Positions 8,874-17,558 of a stretch of DNA of 60,367 nucleotides are shown here, piece by piece. The stretch comes from Thermoguttaceae bacterium (GTDB taxonomy: Bacteria; Planctomycetota; Planctomycetia; Pirellulales; Thermoguttaceae). The stretch covers positions 1 to 60,367 of the forward strand of contig JAGBDN010000070.1 in the NCBI GenBank assembly GCA_017937485.1, read 5' to 3'. Both the position numbers and the translations under genes were made by a program. The notes below the pieces were generated by a model that was given only the letters and a program-made list of their open reading frames with translations, had not been told where the DNA came from and searched no databases. Each line of letters begins with the position of its first letter. Position 1 is the stretch's first letter.

Positions 8874-11573
8874 ATGCGACGCACCCTCGTTAACGCCCTT
8901 TCGACCGTTCTTCTCGGCGCCGCGTTTTTCGCCGCCGCGTCGCCGGTCTCCGAAGCTCAAACCTCGGCCCGCCGTCAAACGCGACCGCAAGCGCAAACCG
9001 CGACAAACGCCGGCGCCTACTCGCGAATCGAAGCGTTCGTCGACGGCGACTCGTTTCTCGTCGCCCGGCTCGACTTGGCGCAAATCGATCTGAACGCGCT
9101 CGACAAAACCGCGACGAAAATCTTCGTCGAAACGCTCGAACGCCAAGAATTCGACGCGAACTCGATCAAATCGGCGCGCCGCGAATTTAACCAAACGTTC
9201 AACGCGGTCAAAAAGTTCGCGGAGCCAAAACTGGCGCAATTCCGCGACGAAATGGGCCTGCGCGAAATTTATTTCGTCGTTCCGCGTTCGGACGAGCCGG
9301 AATGGTTCGTTTACGCGCCGCTCGCGAGTTCGAAACGCGCCGCCGCTTCCCTCTTCCTGACGCCGTTCGCGCCGTCGACGCCGTTCGAAGTCGGTTCCGG
9401 CGTCGCGTTCGGAACGAAAAAGTTTAACGCCGCTTACTTCGAGCGGTTCAAATCGGCGCCGAACCCGAAATTGGAGGCGTTCCTCGCCGAGTCGACCGCG
9501 ACGCTCCAAGTTTTTATCGGCGATTTTAACGTCGCTCCCGCCGTCGCGCTCGCCGGAGACGACGCCGCGAAAGCGTTCGCCGCCAAGCTAGCCGCCGCGC
9601 CGCGCGAAACCCGTTCCGCCGTCGAAACGTTCGACACGTATTACGTCGACGGTCGCGTCGAACTCGACGTCAACGCGCTGAAAACGTCGGCGCGCCTCGA
9701 CTTCGCGTCGGCGGACGCGGCGAACAAAGTCCGCGTCGGACTCGAAAAGCTCGCCGACGTTATCGTCGCCGACGTCGAAAAGGCTCTCACCGAAAACGCG
9801 ACCGAAGGCGCCGCCAAATACAACGTCGTTCCGGTCGTTCGCGAGTTGTTCCGCGGCTTCTTGGCGAGTTCGCTCCCGAAACGCGACGGCGCCTCGCTGA
9901 CGTTCGAACTGCAAGTCGGCCCGACCGTTCCGCTGACGAACCCGATCGCCGGCGCCCTCCTCGCCTCGAACGCCCCGTCCGCCGCCGAAGCGCTCGCCTC
10001 TTGGCGTCCCGACGTCGACCTCGGCGCCTTCTCCGCGCTCTTCGCGGCGTTTATGAAACGTCCCGCGCAAAAACCGGAAGTCGAGGAAAAAGCCGTCGTC
10101 GACCTGACGCCGCGCGTCGAAGAACACGGCTTCTTCGAAGTCGCGTCCGCCACCGAACACTTGGGGACTTACGAATCGACGGAAGACGCGTTGAAAGCGC
10201 TCGCCGAAGGGGTAAAACATTACGTTCAACGCTACGGCGCGATGCCGCCGCGTTACGCTTACGGTACCGAAGAGGGGCAAGCCGACCGACCGTACCACAG
10301 TTGGCGCGTCCTCTTGCTTCCGGGCGTCGGCGAAATGGAACTTTACAAAAAGATTCGCCTCGACGAGCCTTGGGACAGCGAATACAACAGCCAGTTCCAC
10401 GCGCAAACGCCCGCCGTCTATCGTCGCGCCGGTTCGCAGCTTGATCCCTCCGAAACCAAGGCTTGCGTTTACTCCTGCGTCGCCGAACCGTATTCCGCGA
10501 TGCTTCCGCACGCCGACCCCAACCCGCTCCTCATCGTGCGAGGCGCCGAAACGGCGCGACCGGCCGCCGACGGTAGCCCGGGCGCGATCCTTTTCTACGA
10601 ACGTCAAGACGCGGTCTGCTGGATGGATCCGAACTCCGACGGCGACTTCGCTAGCGTCGACGCGCTCCGCAAAAGCGAAAACGGCGTCCTGACCGTTCGC
10701 GACGGCGGCGTTATCCAACGCTTCCAAGCGACGGAATCCGGCGCCGACGAGGAATTTAAGCTCGCGTTGGAACATAAAGCCGACCCGACTTACCGTCGCC
10801 CCGAAGATCCGGACAAACTGATTATCAAGAGAATGAAGGGCGAAGACAAAGAATTCGAAGCCGTCCGTCCCCGTTACTCGGCGTCCTGGCCCCTCGCGCG
10901 CACCGTCTATCAACAAGACAACAGGTTGAGTTTCGCGTTGCAGCAATTCAACAATAAACACGACGCGTTTCCGGCTCGATATTCCGCCGACGAAACGGGC
11001 AAGCCGCTGCATAGTTGGCGCGTTCACTTGCTCCCCTACCTTTCCACGGAGTATAAGGAGCTTTACGAAAAGATTCGCCTCGACGAGCCTTGGGACAGCG
11101 AATACAATCGCCAATTCCACGCGAAAACGCCCCGTCATTATCAGGGCCAACGTTACGGCGACGGCGGTTGCCATTACGTTTGCGTCGCCGACCAACGCGG
11201 CTTTTTCACGAAACCGGTTCGCCCGCGAAGTCCCCAAGGCGCAACCTCCAGCGACAGAGGCGTCGGCGAAACAGGGATTTTCTACTGCGACGATTTCAAC
11301 ACGACGTTGTTGGTGGTTGAATCGCCGACGCCGGTTTGTTGGATGGACCCGAACGCGAACATGTCGTTCGAAACGTTTCTCGCGACGGTCGCCGCGTCCG
11401 GCGCGCAGGGCGTTCCCGCCTACTTCCACGGCGGGGCAACTTCAATCGCGCAAAACCGTTGGCTCCAAATTCCCGCGAACGCCGACCCGGCGGTTTTAGG
11501 CGCTATCGTCACCCGCGACGGTTTTGAAGTCATTACGATTCCCGCCCTTCGGGACCGATTTGATTCCTTTTAA
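8874..11573 (+). CDS. Large secreted protein: N-terminal module plus two DUF1559 units
   Basis: The 899-residue protein starts 70 bases after the previous gene, so the two may be cotranscribed. It has a signal peptide (1-29, MRRTLVNALSTVLLGA-type, matching the protein at 3829), an N-terminal module (about 40-375), and two DUF1559 units (about 435-625 and 680-890), each with a LHSWRV- or YHSWRV-like segment, KIRLDEPWDSEYN and CWMDPN. This combines the architectures of all three upstream paralogues. The second unit has insertions (TSSDRGVGETG). Exported; function unknown. AAAGG lies about nine bases before the ATG. Confidence 0.9.
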   Translation: MRRTLVNALSTVLLGAAFFAAASPVSEAQTSARRQTRPQAQTATNAGAYSRIEAFVDGDSFLVARLDLAQIDLNALDKTATKIFVETLERQEFDANSIKSARREFNQTFNAVKKFAEPKLAQFRDEMGLREIYFVVPRSDEPEWFVYAPLASSKRAAASLFLTPFAPSTPFEVGSGVAFGTKKFNAAYFERFKSAPNPKLEAFLAESTATLQVFIGDFNVAPAVALAGDDAAKAFAAKLAAAPRETRSAVETFDTYYVDGRVELDVNALKTSARLDFASADAANKVRVGLEKLADVIVADVEKALTENATEGAAKYNVVPVVRELFRGFLASSLPKRDGASLTFELQVGPTVPLTNPIAGALLASNAPSAAEALASWRPDVDLGAFSALFAAFMKRPAQKPEVEEKAVVDLTPRVEEHGFFEVASATEHLGTYESTEDALKALAEGVKHYVQRYGAMPPRYAYGTEEGQADRPYHSWRVLLLPGVGEMELYKKIRLDEPWDSEYNSQFHAQTPAVYRRAGSQLDPSETKACVYSCVAEPYSAMLPHADPNPLLIVRGAETARPAADGSPGAILFYERQDAVCWMDPNSDGDFASVDALRKSENGVLTVRDGGVIQRFQATESGADEEFKLALEHKADPTYRRPEDPDKLIIKRMKGEDKEFEAVRPRYSASWPLARTVYQQDNRLSFALQQFNNKHDAFPARYSADETGKPLHSWRVHLLPYLSTEYKELYEKIRLDEPWDSEYNRQFHAKTPRHYQGQRYGDGGCHYVCVADQRGFFTKPVRPRSPQGATSSDRGVGETGIFYCDDFNTTLLVVESPTPVCWMDPNANMSFETFLATVAASGAQGVPAYFHGGATSIAQNRWLQIPANADPAVLGAIVTRDGFEVITIPALRDRFDSF

Positions 11574-11904
11574 ACGATCGAACGTTTTTTCGCGAAGCGC
11601 ATTCGCGCCGCCGAGCGCGCTTTGTCGTTAAAACTTAAAACGTTAAAAAACGCGGCGCCCGAACCGGTTCAACCGCCGATTCGAGCGCCGCGTTTCTTTT
11701 TTCTCGCCGCGTTGCGCCTTTTTTCCGCTCTCGTCGCGCCGTCAAAACCGGCCAAACGTCAAAACGCCGCCGACTTCACGTCGCGCCGTCAAAATCGGCG
11801 AACGACAAAACGCCGCCGACTTCCCGACGCGCCGTTCGACGCAAGCGCCGCCGTTTTCGAACGTTAGCGGTTAAAAACCGACGCCGCGAAACCGGTCGAG
11901 CCGT
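11574..11904. other. Convergent intergenic region
   Basis: This lies between the convergent DUF1559 gene and copA. It holds the terminator at 11648-11702 and short direct repeats (CGTCAAAA-CGGC-AACG-type words at about 11740-11820). No gene is seen; the 81-residue open frame is low-complexity. Confidence 0.6.
11648..11702 (+). terminator. Hairpin terminator after the DUF1559 cluster
   Basis: An 11-bp stem AAACGCGGCGC (11648-11658) pairs with GCGCCGCGTTT (11685-11695) and is followed by CTTTTTT. Confidence 0.65.
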
Positions 11905-12126
11905 TCATTCGACGCCCTTCACCGCGTACCCGTCCGCCTCAACCGCCGCCGTCAGCGCCGCAAGGGTCGCGTCGACGTCCGCGCCGTCGGCGAACTCGAC
12001 GACCGCCGTTCCCGCCGTATGATCGACGAGCGCCGCCGCGACGCCCGCCGCCCCTTCGAGCGTTTTCTTGACCCGCGCTTCGCAATGTCCGCACATCATC
12101 CCTTCGATTTTCATCGTCTTTTTCAT
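11905..12126 (-). CDS. copZ: Possible internal start: CopZ-like copper chaperone inside copA
   Basis: In the copA frame, Met854 (ATG at 12126) is preceded by AAGGAG (12133-12138) with a six-base spacer, a textbook ribosome binding site. Translation from there gives a 73-residue protein [19 protein letters not shown], the size and sequence type of a CopZ/HMA chaperone with its CxxC copper site. The simplest reading is a former separate copZ whose upstream copA stop codon was lost. Both the fused and free forms may be produced. E. coli copA makes a similar small chaperone by frameshifting, but from the N-terminal end. Confidence 0.55.
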   Translation of the reverse strand: MKKTMKIEGMMCGHCEARVKKTLEGAAGVAAALVDHTAGTAVVEFADGADVDATLAALTAAVEADGYAVKGVE

Positions 12127-14685
12127 TTTCGTCTCCTTTTCGTTATTTTCGCGACGCTCGCCGATTTCCGACGCCGCCGCGCTCAAAATTTCGCTTAACG
12201 TTTTTGCCGATTTTACCGACGACGCCGGTTTTTCCGCGTCGCCGAACGGTCGCGGCGGACGGTCGCCGCGCGAATCGTTCGGGTTGAAGCGGTTCAGTCG
12301 CAAGGCGTTCGAGACGACGCAAAAGCTCGACAGGCTCATCGCCGCCGCGCAAAACGCCGGACTCAACGCCCAACCGAACGGCGCCCAAACGCCCGCCGCC
12401 AACGGGATTCCGACGGCGTTGTACGCGAACGCCCAAAACAAGTTTTGCCGAATAATCCGCAAAGTCGCCCGACTCAGCCGAATCGCCGCCGGCGCGTCCG
12501 CCAACCGTTCGCCGAGCAAAACAACGTCCGCCGCGTCGATCGCGACGTCGGTTCCGGTTCGAACGGCGAACCCGACGTCGGCCCGCGTCAACGCCGGCGC
12601 GTCGTTGATTCCGTCCCCGATCATCGCCGTCGGCCCGAACGCCGCCAACGCCCGAACGACCCGCTCTTTCTCGACCGGCGTCGCGTCGGCGACGATTTCG
12701 CTCGGCTCGATTCCGACGCGCCGCCCGACCGCCTCCGCGACCCGCCGTTCGTCCCCGGTCGCGACGCAAACCCGGACGCCGAGTCGCTTTAACGCCGAAA
12801 CCGCCTCCGCCGCGTCCGCCTTTTCGACGTCCGAAACCGCGACGACGCCGAGCGCTTTCCCGCCGCAAGCAAAGAAGAGCGACGTCCGCCCGTCCGCCGC
12901 GAACCGTTCCGCCGCTTCGGTCAGCTCCGCCGGAATCGCCGCCGTTTTCGCGACGAACGCCCGCTTCCCGCCGACGACGGGAGCGCCGCCGAACGTTCCG
13001 GTCAACCCCGCCCCGACGACCGCTCGGAAGTCGCCGACCTCCGCCGACTTTTCCGCTTCCAGCGCCTCTTCCGATTCTCCCGTTTTCTCCGCTTTTCCCG
13101 GTTCTCCCGCTTTCTCCCAATATTCCGCCGCGTATTCGACAACCGCTCGCGCCAACGGGTGTTCGCTCTTGCGCTCCAACGCCGCCGCGACGCCGATTAG
13201 CTCCGCTTCGGAAACGCCGGGCGCCGGAACGACCGCGACGACGTTCGGTTTCCCGACGGTCAGCGTTCCGGTCTTGTCGAGCGTCAGAAACTCCGTTTTT
13301 CCGGCGTTTTCGAGCGCTTCCGCCGTCTTGAAGAGGATTCCGCGCCGCGCCCCGACGCCGGAAGCGACCGCGATCGCCGCCGGAGTCGCCAACCCGAGCG
13401 CGCAAGGACAGCTGACGACCAAGACCGCGACGCCCCGAGCGACCGCGAACCCGAGTTCCGCTCCGACGATCAGCCAAGCGCCGGTCGTCGCCGCCGCCAA
13501 CGCCAAGACGGTCGGAACGAAAACCGCCGCGATTCGGTCCGCCGCCCGCGCGATCGGCGCCTTCGTCGCCGCCGCTTCCGCGGTCAGTCGAACGATTTGC
13601 CCGAGCGTCGCGTCGGCACCGACCCGCGTCGCCCGACAGCGCAAAAACCCGGACGCGTTAAGCGTTCCCGCCGAAACGTCGTTCCCCGGCCCCTTCTCGA
13701 CCGGAACGCTTTCGCCGGTCAACGCCGACTCGTCGACCGCGCTTTCCCCGTCCAAAACGACGCCGTCGACCGGAATCCGCTCCCCGGGCCGAACGACGAA
13801 CACGTCCCCGACGCGCACTCGGTCGGTCGGAACGCGCTCCTCGACGCCGTCCTCCCCCCGCTCGACCGCCGCCGTCTCCGGAGCGAGTCGCGCCAACGCG
13901 GTCAGCGCCGACGTCGCCCGCCCCTTCGCTCGCGCTTCCAACATTTTCCCGAACCCGACGAAAACCAAGATCATTGCCGCCGACTCGAAATAAAGCCCGT
14001 TCGCCAACGCCGCCGCCCGGGCCAAATCGCCGCCGAACGCCGCGTCCGCCGCCGCGAAGAGCGCGCCAACGCTAAAAACGAACGACGCGCCGGAACCGAC
14101 CGCGACCAGCGCGTCCATCGTCGGAGCCCCGCGCCGCAAACTCGCCCAACCGTCGACGAAAAACCGCCGCTCGACGCCGAGAATCGCCGCCGTCAAGAGG
14201 AGTTGCAAGAGCCCGCGTCCAAGAGGATTCGCGACGACGCCCGGCAAAGGAAATCCGAACATTCCGACGCCGCAAGCCGAGTAAAGAAGCGGAATTAGCA
14301 AAACCGCCGCGACGATCGTTCGCCGCCGACGCTCCGCCGCTTCCCGCTCTTGCGCCGCCTCCGGGTCGTCGTTTAAACCGTTTTTATCGCCAAACTTCGC
14401 CCCGCGTTCGCCGTTTACATCGTTCGCGTCATTTGCGCCGACCGCCTTCTCCCCGCCGTTTGCGCCGCTCGCGCCGTTTCCGCTCTTTAACGTCGCCCGA
14501 TACCCGGCCCGCTCGACCGCCGCGACGACCGCCGACGGCTCGACGCCCCCCTCGACCCGCGCCGAGTTCGTCAGCAAGCCGACCGCGACGTCCGCAACGC
14601 CCGGAAGCCGCCGAATCGCCGCTTCGACTCGCGCCGAACACGCCGCGCACGTCATTCCCGTTACGTTAAAATTTAGCGTCGCCAT
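11905..14685 (-). CDS. copA: Copper-exporting P1B-type ATPase with a fused C-terminal CopZ-like domain
   Basis: An inner-membrane pump expected to export Cu(I). The 926-residue protein has an N-terminal HMA domain (CAAC at 13-16), membrane helices, TGES (323-326), the copper-type CPC motif (426-428), DKTGT (470-474), SEHP (507-510) and GDGINDAP (690-697). The core ends near 800. A linker follows, then a second complete HMA domain (855-926, CGHC at 865-868). Metal-binding domains are normally N-terminal, so this layout is odd and looks like a downstream copZ joined in frame. AAGGAG lies six bases before internal Met854, so free CopZ may also be made. Promoter at 14779-14806. Confidence 0.95.
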   Translation of the reverse strand: MATLNFNVTGMTCAACSARVEAAIRRLPGVADVAVGLLTNSARVEGGVEPSAVVAAVERAGYRATLKSGNGASGANGGEKAVGANDANDVNGERGAKFGDKNGLNDDPEAAQEREAAERRRRTIVAAVLLIPLLYSACGVGMFGFPLPGVVANPLGRGLLQLLLTAAILGVERRFFVDGWASLRRGAPTMDALVAVGSGASFVFSVGALFAAADAAFGGDLARAAALANGLYFESAAMILVFVGFGKMLEARAKGRATSALTALARLAPETAAVERGEDGVEERVPTDRVRVGDVFVVRPGERIPVDGVVLDGESAVDESALTGESVPVEKGPGNDVSAGTLNASGFLRCRATRVGADATLGQIVRLTAEAAATKAPIARAADRIAAVFVPTVLALAAATTGAWLIVGAELGFAVARGVAVLVVSCPCALGLATPAAIAVASGVGARRGILFKTAEALENAGKTEFLTLDKTGTLTVGKPNVVAVVPAPGVSEAELIGVAAALERKSEHPLARAVVEYAAEYWEKAGEPGKAEKTGESEEALEAEKSAEVGDFRAVVGAGLTGTFGGAPVVGGKRAFVAKTAAIPAELTEAAERFAADGRTSLFFACGGKALGVVAVSDVEKADAAEAVSALKRLGVRVCVATGDERRVAEAVGRRVGIEPSEIVADATPVEKERVVRALAAFGPTAMIGDGINDAPALTRADVGFAVRTGTDVAIDAADVVLLGERLADAPAAIRLSRATLRIIRQNLFWAFAYNAVGIPLAAGVWAPFGWALSPAFCAAAMSLSSFCVVSNALRLNRFNPNDSRGDRPPRPFGDAEKPASSVKSAKTLSEILSAAASEIGERRENNEKETKMKKTMKIEGMMCGHCEARVKKTLEGAAGVAAALVDHTAGTAVVEFADGADVDATLAALTAAVEADGYAVKGVE

Positions 14686-14778
14686 TTTTTGCCTCGTTTC
14701 GCTATTTTATCGCCGCTTGCTCCGCCGAGTCGCCGCCGAGTCGCCGCCGACTTAGCCGCGTCTAATCGTCTCCTTCCC

Positions 14779-14806
14779 ATTATACCCCTTCGCGACCGTT
14801 TGACAA
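14779..14806 (-). promoter_or_regulatory. copA promoter
   Basis: On the minus strand: TTGTCA, 16 bases, TATAAT, about 95 bases before the ATG. No clear CueR- or CsoR-type operator was recognised. Confidence 0.65.
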
Positions 14807-14953
14807 CGCCGCGCCGCCCTTTCTTCCCGCAAAAACCGCCGCGTTCGCCGCCGTCGCAAACCGCAAAGTTTCGCCAAACCGCCGAGTCGTCCGACTTTCC
14901 GCCGTCGAAACGCGCAAAATCGGCGAAAAAAGAGAAAAAATCCGCGAAAATCC

Positions 14954-14982
14954 TTGAAATCGCGCCGCGCTTCCGTTATACT
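14954..14982 (+). promoter_or_regulatory. Promoter before hypothetical gene 15212
   Basis: TTGAAA (14954-14959), 17 bases, TATACT (14977-14982). The predicted leader is long (about 220 bases). Confidence 0.6.
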
Positions 14983-15211
14983 GTCGTTTGTCGTTTCGGC
15001 GGCGACGTTTTCCGCGTTCGGAGCGCCGAAATTTTCCGCTCCGCGCCGTCGTTCGGAGCGCCGTCGGCGGAAGCCGTTTCGCCGATTTTGTCATTAATAT
15101 TAATACGCGCTTTTTTTCGCCGAGTCGAGCCCCGTTTTCCCCGAAAATCCGGTCTCCGCTCGCGACGCGTCCCCCTTTCCCGACGCCGTTTTTCGCGCTC
15201 AAAATCAACCG

Positions 15212-15691
15212 ATGTTCCTAAAATACCTTTCCGACCGCGATTACGAGGAGCGTTTTTGGCCGTTCCTCTTGCGTTTCGAAACGTTGGCCGCCGGCGTTGT
15301 TCGGGAAGCGTCGCGCCGACTCGGTTCCGCGACCGACGCCGACGCCCGCGCGTTCTTCGAAGCGGCGTTCGCTCGTTGTCTCGACGTCGGCGCCGGAGTC
15401 GTTCCCGTCGATTATTGGGCCCGCGTCGAACTCCCGTCGGTCGCTTGGTATCGCCGTTATCTCGACGCGGAGACGCCGAAAATGATCGCCGAAGCGCGCC
15501 GCCTCGCCGCCGAGGAAGCCGCAAAGTCGTCGCAATCCGCAAACCCGGAAGCGCAAACCGCCGACGCCGACCCGGTCGACCGCGCGAAAATCCGCCGACT
15601 CGCCCACCAAAGCGCGACGTTCCAAACGTTTTTACTCGGCGCCGCGCCGACGCCGGACAAAGAGTCGACGCAACCGTCAAAATCAACTTAA
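15212..15691 (+). CDS. Hypothetical protein, 159 residues
   Basis: Not recognised. The predicted protein is soluble, with no signal peptide or membrane segment. The first 100 residues are likely helical and rich in Arg and aromatic residues (DYEERFWPFLLRF, VDYWARVELPSVAWYRRYL), and the C-terminus is Ala/Gln/Pro-rich and probably disordered. Codon use matches the neighbours and a good promoter lies upstream, so it is likely real. It ends 150 bases before the sialate esterase and could be cotranscribed with it. No ribosome binding site is evident before the ATG. Confidence 0.6.
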   Translation: MFLKYLSDRDYEERFWPFLLRFETLAAGVVREASRRLGSATDADARAFFEAAFARCLDVGAGVVPVDYWARVELPSVAWYRRYLDAETPKMIAEARRLAAEEAAKSSQSANPEAQTADADPVDRAKIRRLAHQSATFQTFLLGAAPTPDKESTQPSKST

Positions 15692-15841
15692 CCGGCCTCG
15701 ACGCCGTTAAGCCCCCGAACAACCGCGCCTACCGCCTCCGCTTTCAGTTCGTTCCAACGTTCCAAGCGGTCGCCGCGACGCGCAAAAACAATTAGCCATT
15801 TCCCCCAATTTATCCGTTTTTACCGAATAAAGGGTTCCTCA

Positions 15842-17302
15842 ATGAAAAAAACGCTCCTTTCGTTCCTCGTCGCCGCGCTCGCGCTGACGACGTTCGCGAC
15901 CTCGGCCCGCGCCGACGTTACCCTTCCGAAATGCTTCGGCGACAACGCCGTTCTCCAACGCGACAAACCGATCTGCGTTTGGGGTTGGGCCGACGCCGGC
16001 GAAGAAGTTACCGTTACCTTCGCCGGAACGACCGCGAAAGCGACCGCCGGAGAAGACGGCGCTTGGAAAGTTTATCTCCCGGCGCAACCGGCGTCGTTCG
16101 AAGCGCGCGACCTCGTCGTCGAAGGCAAGAACAAAGTCGCCTTCTCGAACGTTCTCGTCGGCGAAGTTTGGATCTGCAGCGGCCAATCGAATATGGAACA
16201 GCCGCTCAACTCTTGGGGCCAACCGCGCCTCTCCTGCACCGAAGCCGAAATCAACGGCGATTTTAGCTTCGTCCGCTTCAACCGCGCGCACCACGTCATT
16301 AAGTCCGAAGAGCAAAAGGACTTCGCGACGAACGGTTGGCGCGTCTGCAAGGACGGCGTCCAAAAAGACTGCACCGCTTGCGGTTTCCACTTCGCGGTTC
16401 GTCTCAACAAAGAGCTGAACGTTCCGGTCGGCCTGATCGACTCCAACTGGGGCGGCTCGAACATCAACAGCTGGATTCCGGACGCCGGTTGGAACGAAGT
16501 TCCGGAAACGGTCGAAGTCGGCAAAAAGCTCCTCGCGGCCCGCGACGGCGCTAAAGATTGGGACAAATGCGGCGGCATGTACAACGCGATGCTTGCGCCT
16601 TGGAAAAATTACTCGATCCGCGGCGCCATCTGGTACCAAGGTTGCTCAAACGCCGGCGAACGCGAATTCTACTATTGCAAGCAAAAGGCGATGATTCGCG
16701 AATGGCGCGAAGTCTTCGGTCAAGGCGACTTCCCGTTCTACTGGGTGCAACTCGCCTCCTTCACCGACGCGCAAGACGACCCGAACAACACGGGCGATTG
16801 GCCGTATCTCCGTCGCGGTCAACAAATGTGCCTCGAAGTCGCCAACACCGGCCAAGCGGTCATTATCGACGCCGGCGAAGCGAAAGACATTCACCCGCGC
16901 AACAAATGGATCGTCGGCAACCGCCTCGCCGTTTGGGCTCTCGCGCACACGTTCAATAAAGACGTCGACTGCGCTTCGCCGATCGCCGCGAAAGCCGATT
17001 TCGCCGACGGCAAAGCGACCGTTACTTTCGATTTTGTCGGTTCCGGCCTCGTCGTCGGGAAACTGAACGACCGCGAATTTTCGGCGGTCGACGGCAAGCT
17101 CGCGCGCTTTGCGGTCGCCGGCAAAGACGGCAAATTCGTTTGGGCCGACGCGCAAATCGTCGGGAAAAACCAAGTCGTCGTTTCGGCCGAATCGGTCGCG
17201 GAACCGACCGCCGTTCGTTACGCTTGGCAAATGAACCCGGACGGCGCGAACCTCTACAGCGCCGAAGGCCTCCCGGCCGCTCCGTTCGAAATCGTTAAAT
17301 AA
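15842..17302 (+). CDS. Secreted sialate O-acetylesterase (SGNH-like)
   Basis: Predicted to remove O-acetyl groups from sialic acids (or related acetylated sugars) outside the cytoplasm, making them accessible to sialidase. The 486-residue protein has a signal peptide (1-24, ending SARAD), a small beta domain (25-100), then an SGNH-type hydrolase with the nucleophile motif GQSNM (114-118, Ser116), a WYQGCSN block (264-270) and the Asp/His pair in DIHP (349-352). Many relatives have Glu where Cys268 sits. AAAGGG precedes the ATG. The symporter at 17559 and the sialidase at 21282 lie close by. Confidence 0.9.
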   Translation: MKKTLLSFLVAALALTTFATSARADVTLPKCFGDNAVLQRDKPICVWGWADAGEEVTVTFAGTTAKATAGEDGAWKVYLPAQPASFEARDLVVEGKNKVAFSNVLVGEVWICSGQSNMEQPLNSWGQPRLSCTEAEINGDFSFVRFNRAHHVIKSEEQKDFATNGWRVCKDGVQKDCTACGFHFAVRLNKELNVPVGLIDSNWGGSNINSWIPDAGWNEVPETVEVGKKLLAARDGAKDWDKCGGMYNAMLAPWKNYSIRGAIWYQGCSNAGEREFYYCKQKAMIREWREVFGQGDFPFYWVQLASFTDAQDDPNNTGDWPYLRRGQQMCLEVANTGQAVIIDAGEAKDIHPRNKWIVGNRLAVWALAHTFNKDVDCASPIAAKADFADGKATVTFDFVGSGLVVGKLNDREFSAVDGKLARFAVAGKDGKFVWADAQIVGKNQVVVSAESVAEPTAVRYAWQMNPDGANLYSAEGLPAAPFEIVK

Positions 17303-17425
17303 GAACGATTAACAAAACGAAACCGCCGCGTTTTCCAGCCCTTGACGGCGAAACGCGGCGCCGCTTCCTCTTTTCCGAACGGCGCGTTTTCGACGTTTTC
17401 CCGTCGAACCGCCCGTTCGCGCAAG

Positions 17426-17455
17426 CCGTCGCGTCCAACGACGCGGCGGTTTTTT
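17426..17455 (+). terminator. Terminator after the sialate esterase
   Basis: CCGTCGCGTC pairs with GACGCGGCGG (one wobble) around a four-base loop and is followed by TTTTTT. A second, weaker hairpin (17324-17333 with 17351-17360) lies just upstream. Confidence 0.7.
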
Positions 17456-17558
17456 GGTTTCGAGCCGCCCGACTCTTCGCCGACGTTTCGCCCGCTCGAA
17501 ACCCCGCGTTTTTCCCATTTCCCCTGTTTTAACGCTATTCTCCATAAAGGAAATCGAT

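Larger units (their letters stand above)
14686..15211. other. Divergent intergenic region between copA and hypothetical gene
   Basis: Two promoters are visible: the minus-strand copA promoter (14779-14806) and a plus-strand one (14954-14982). The 230 bases between the latter and the ATG at 15212 hold no convincing gene; the 77-residue frame from 14988 is Arg/Pro-rich and looks spurious. Confidence 0.6.

Noticed and set aside
9588..11429. 613-residue minus-strand frame antisense to the DUF1559 gene at 8874
   Set aside because: No recognisable domain, charge-biased composition and no start signals; mirror of codon bias.
12068..13993. 641-residue Ser/Ala/Thr-rich plus-strand frame antisense to copA
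   Set aside because: Composition artefact; the copA motifs on the minus strand are complete.
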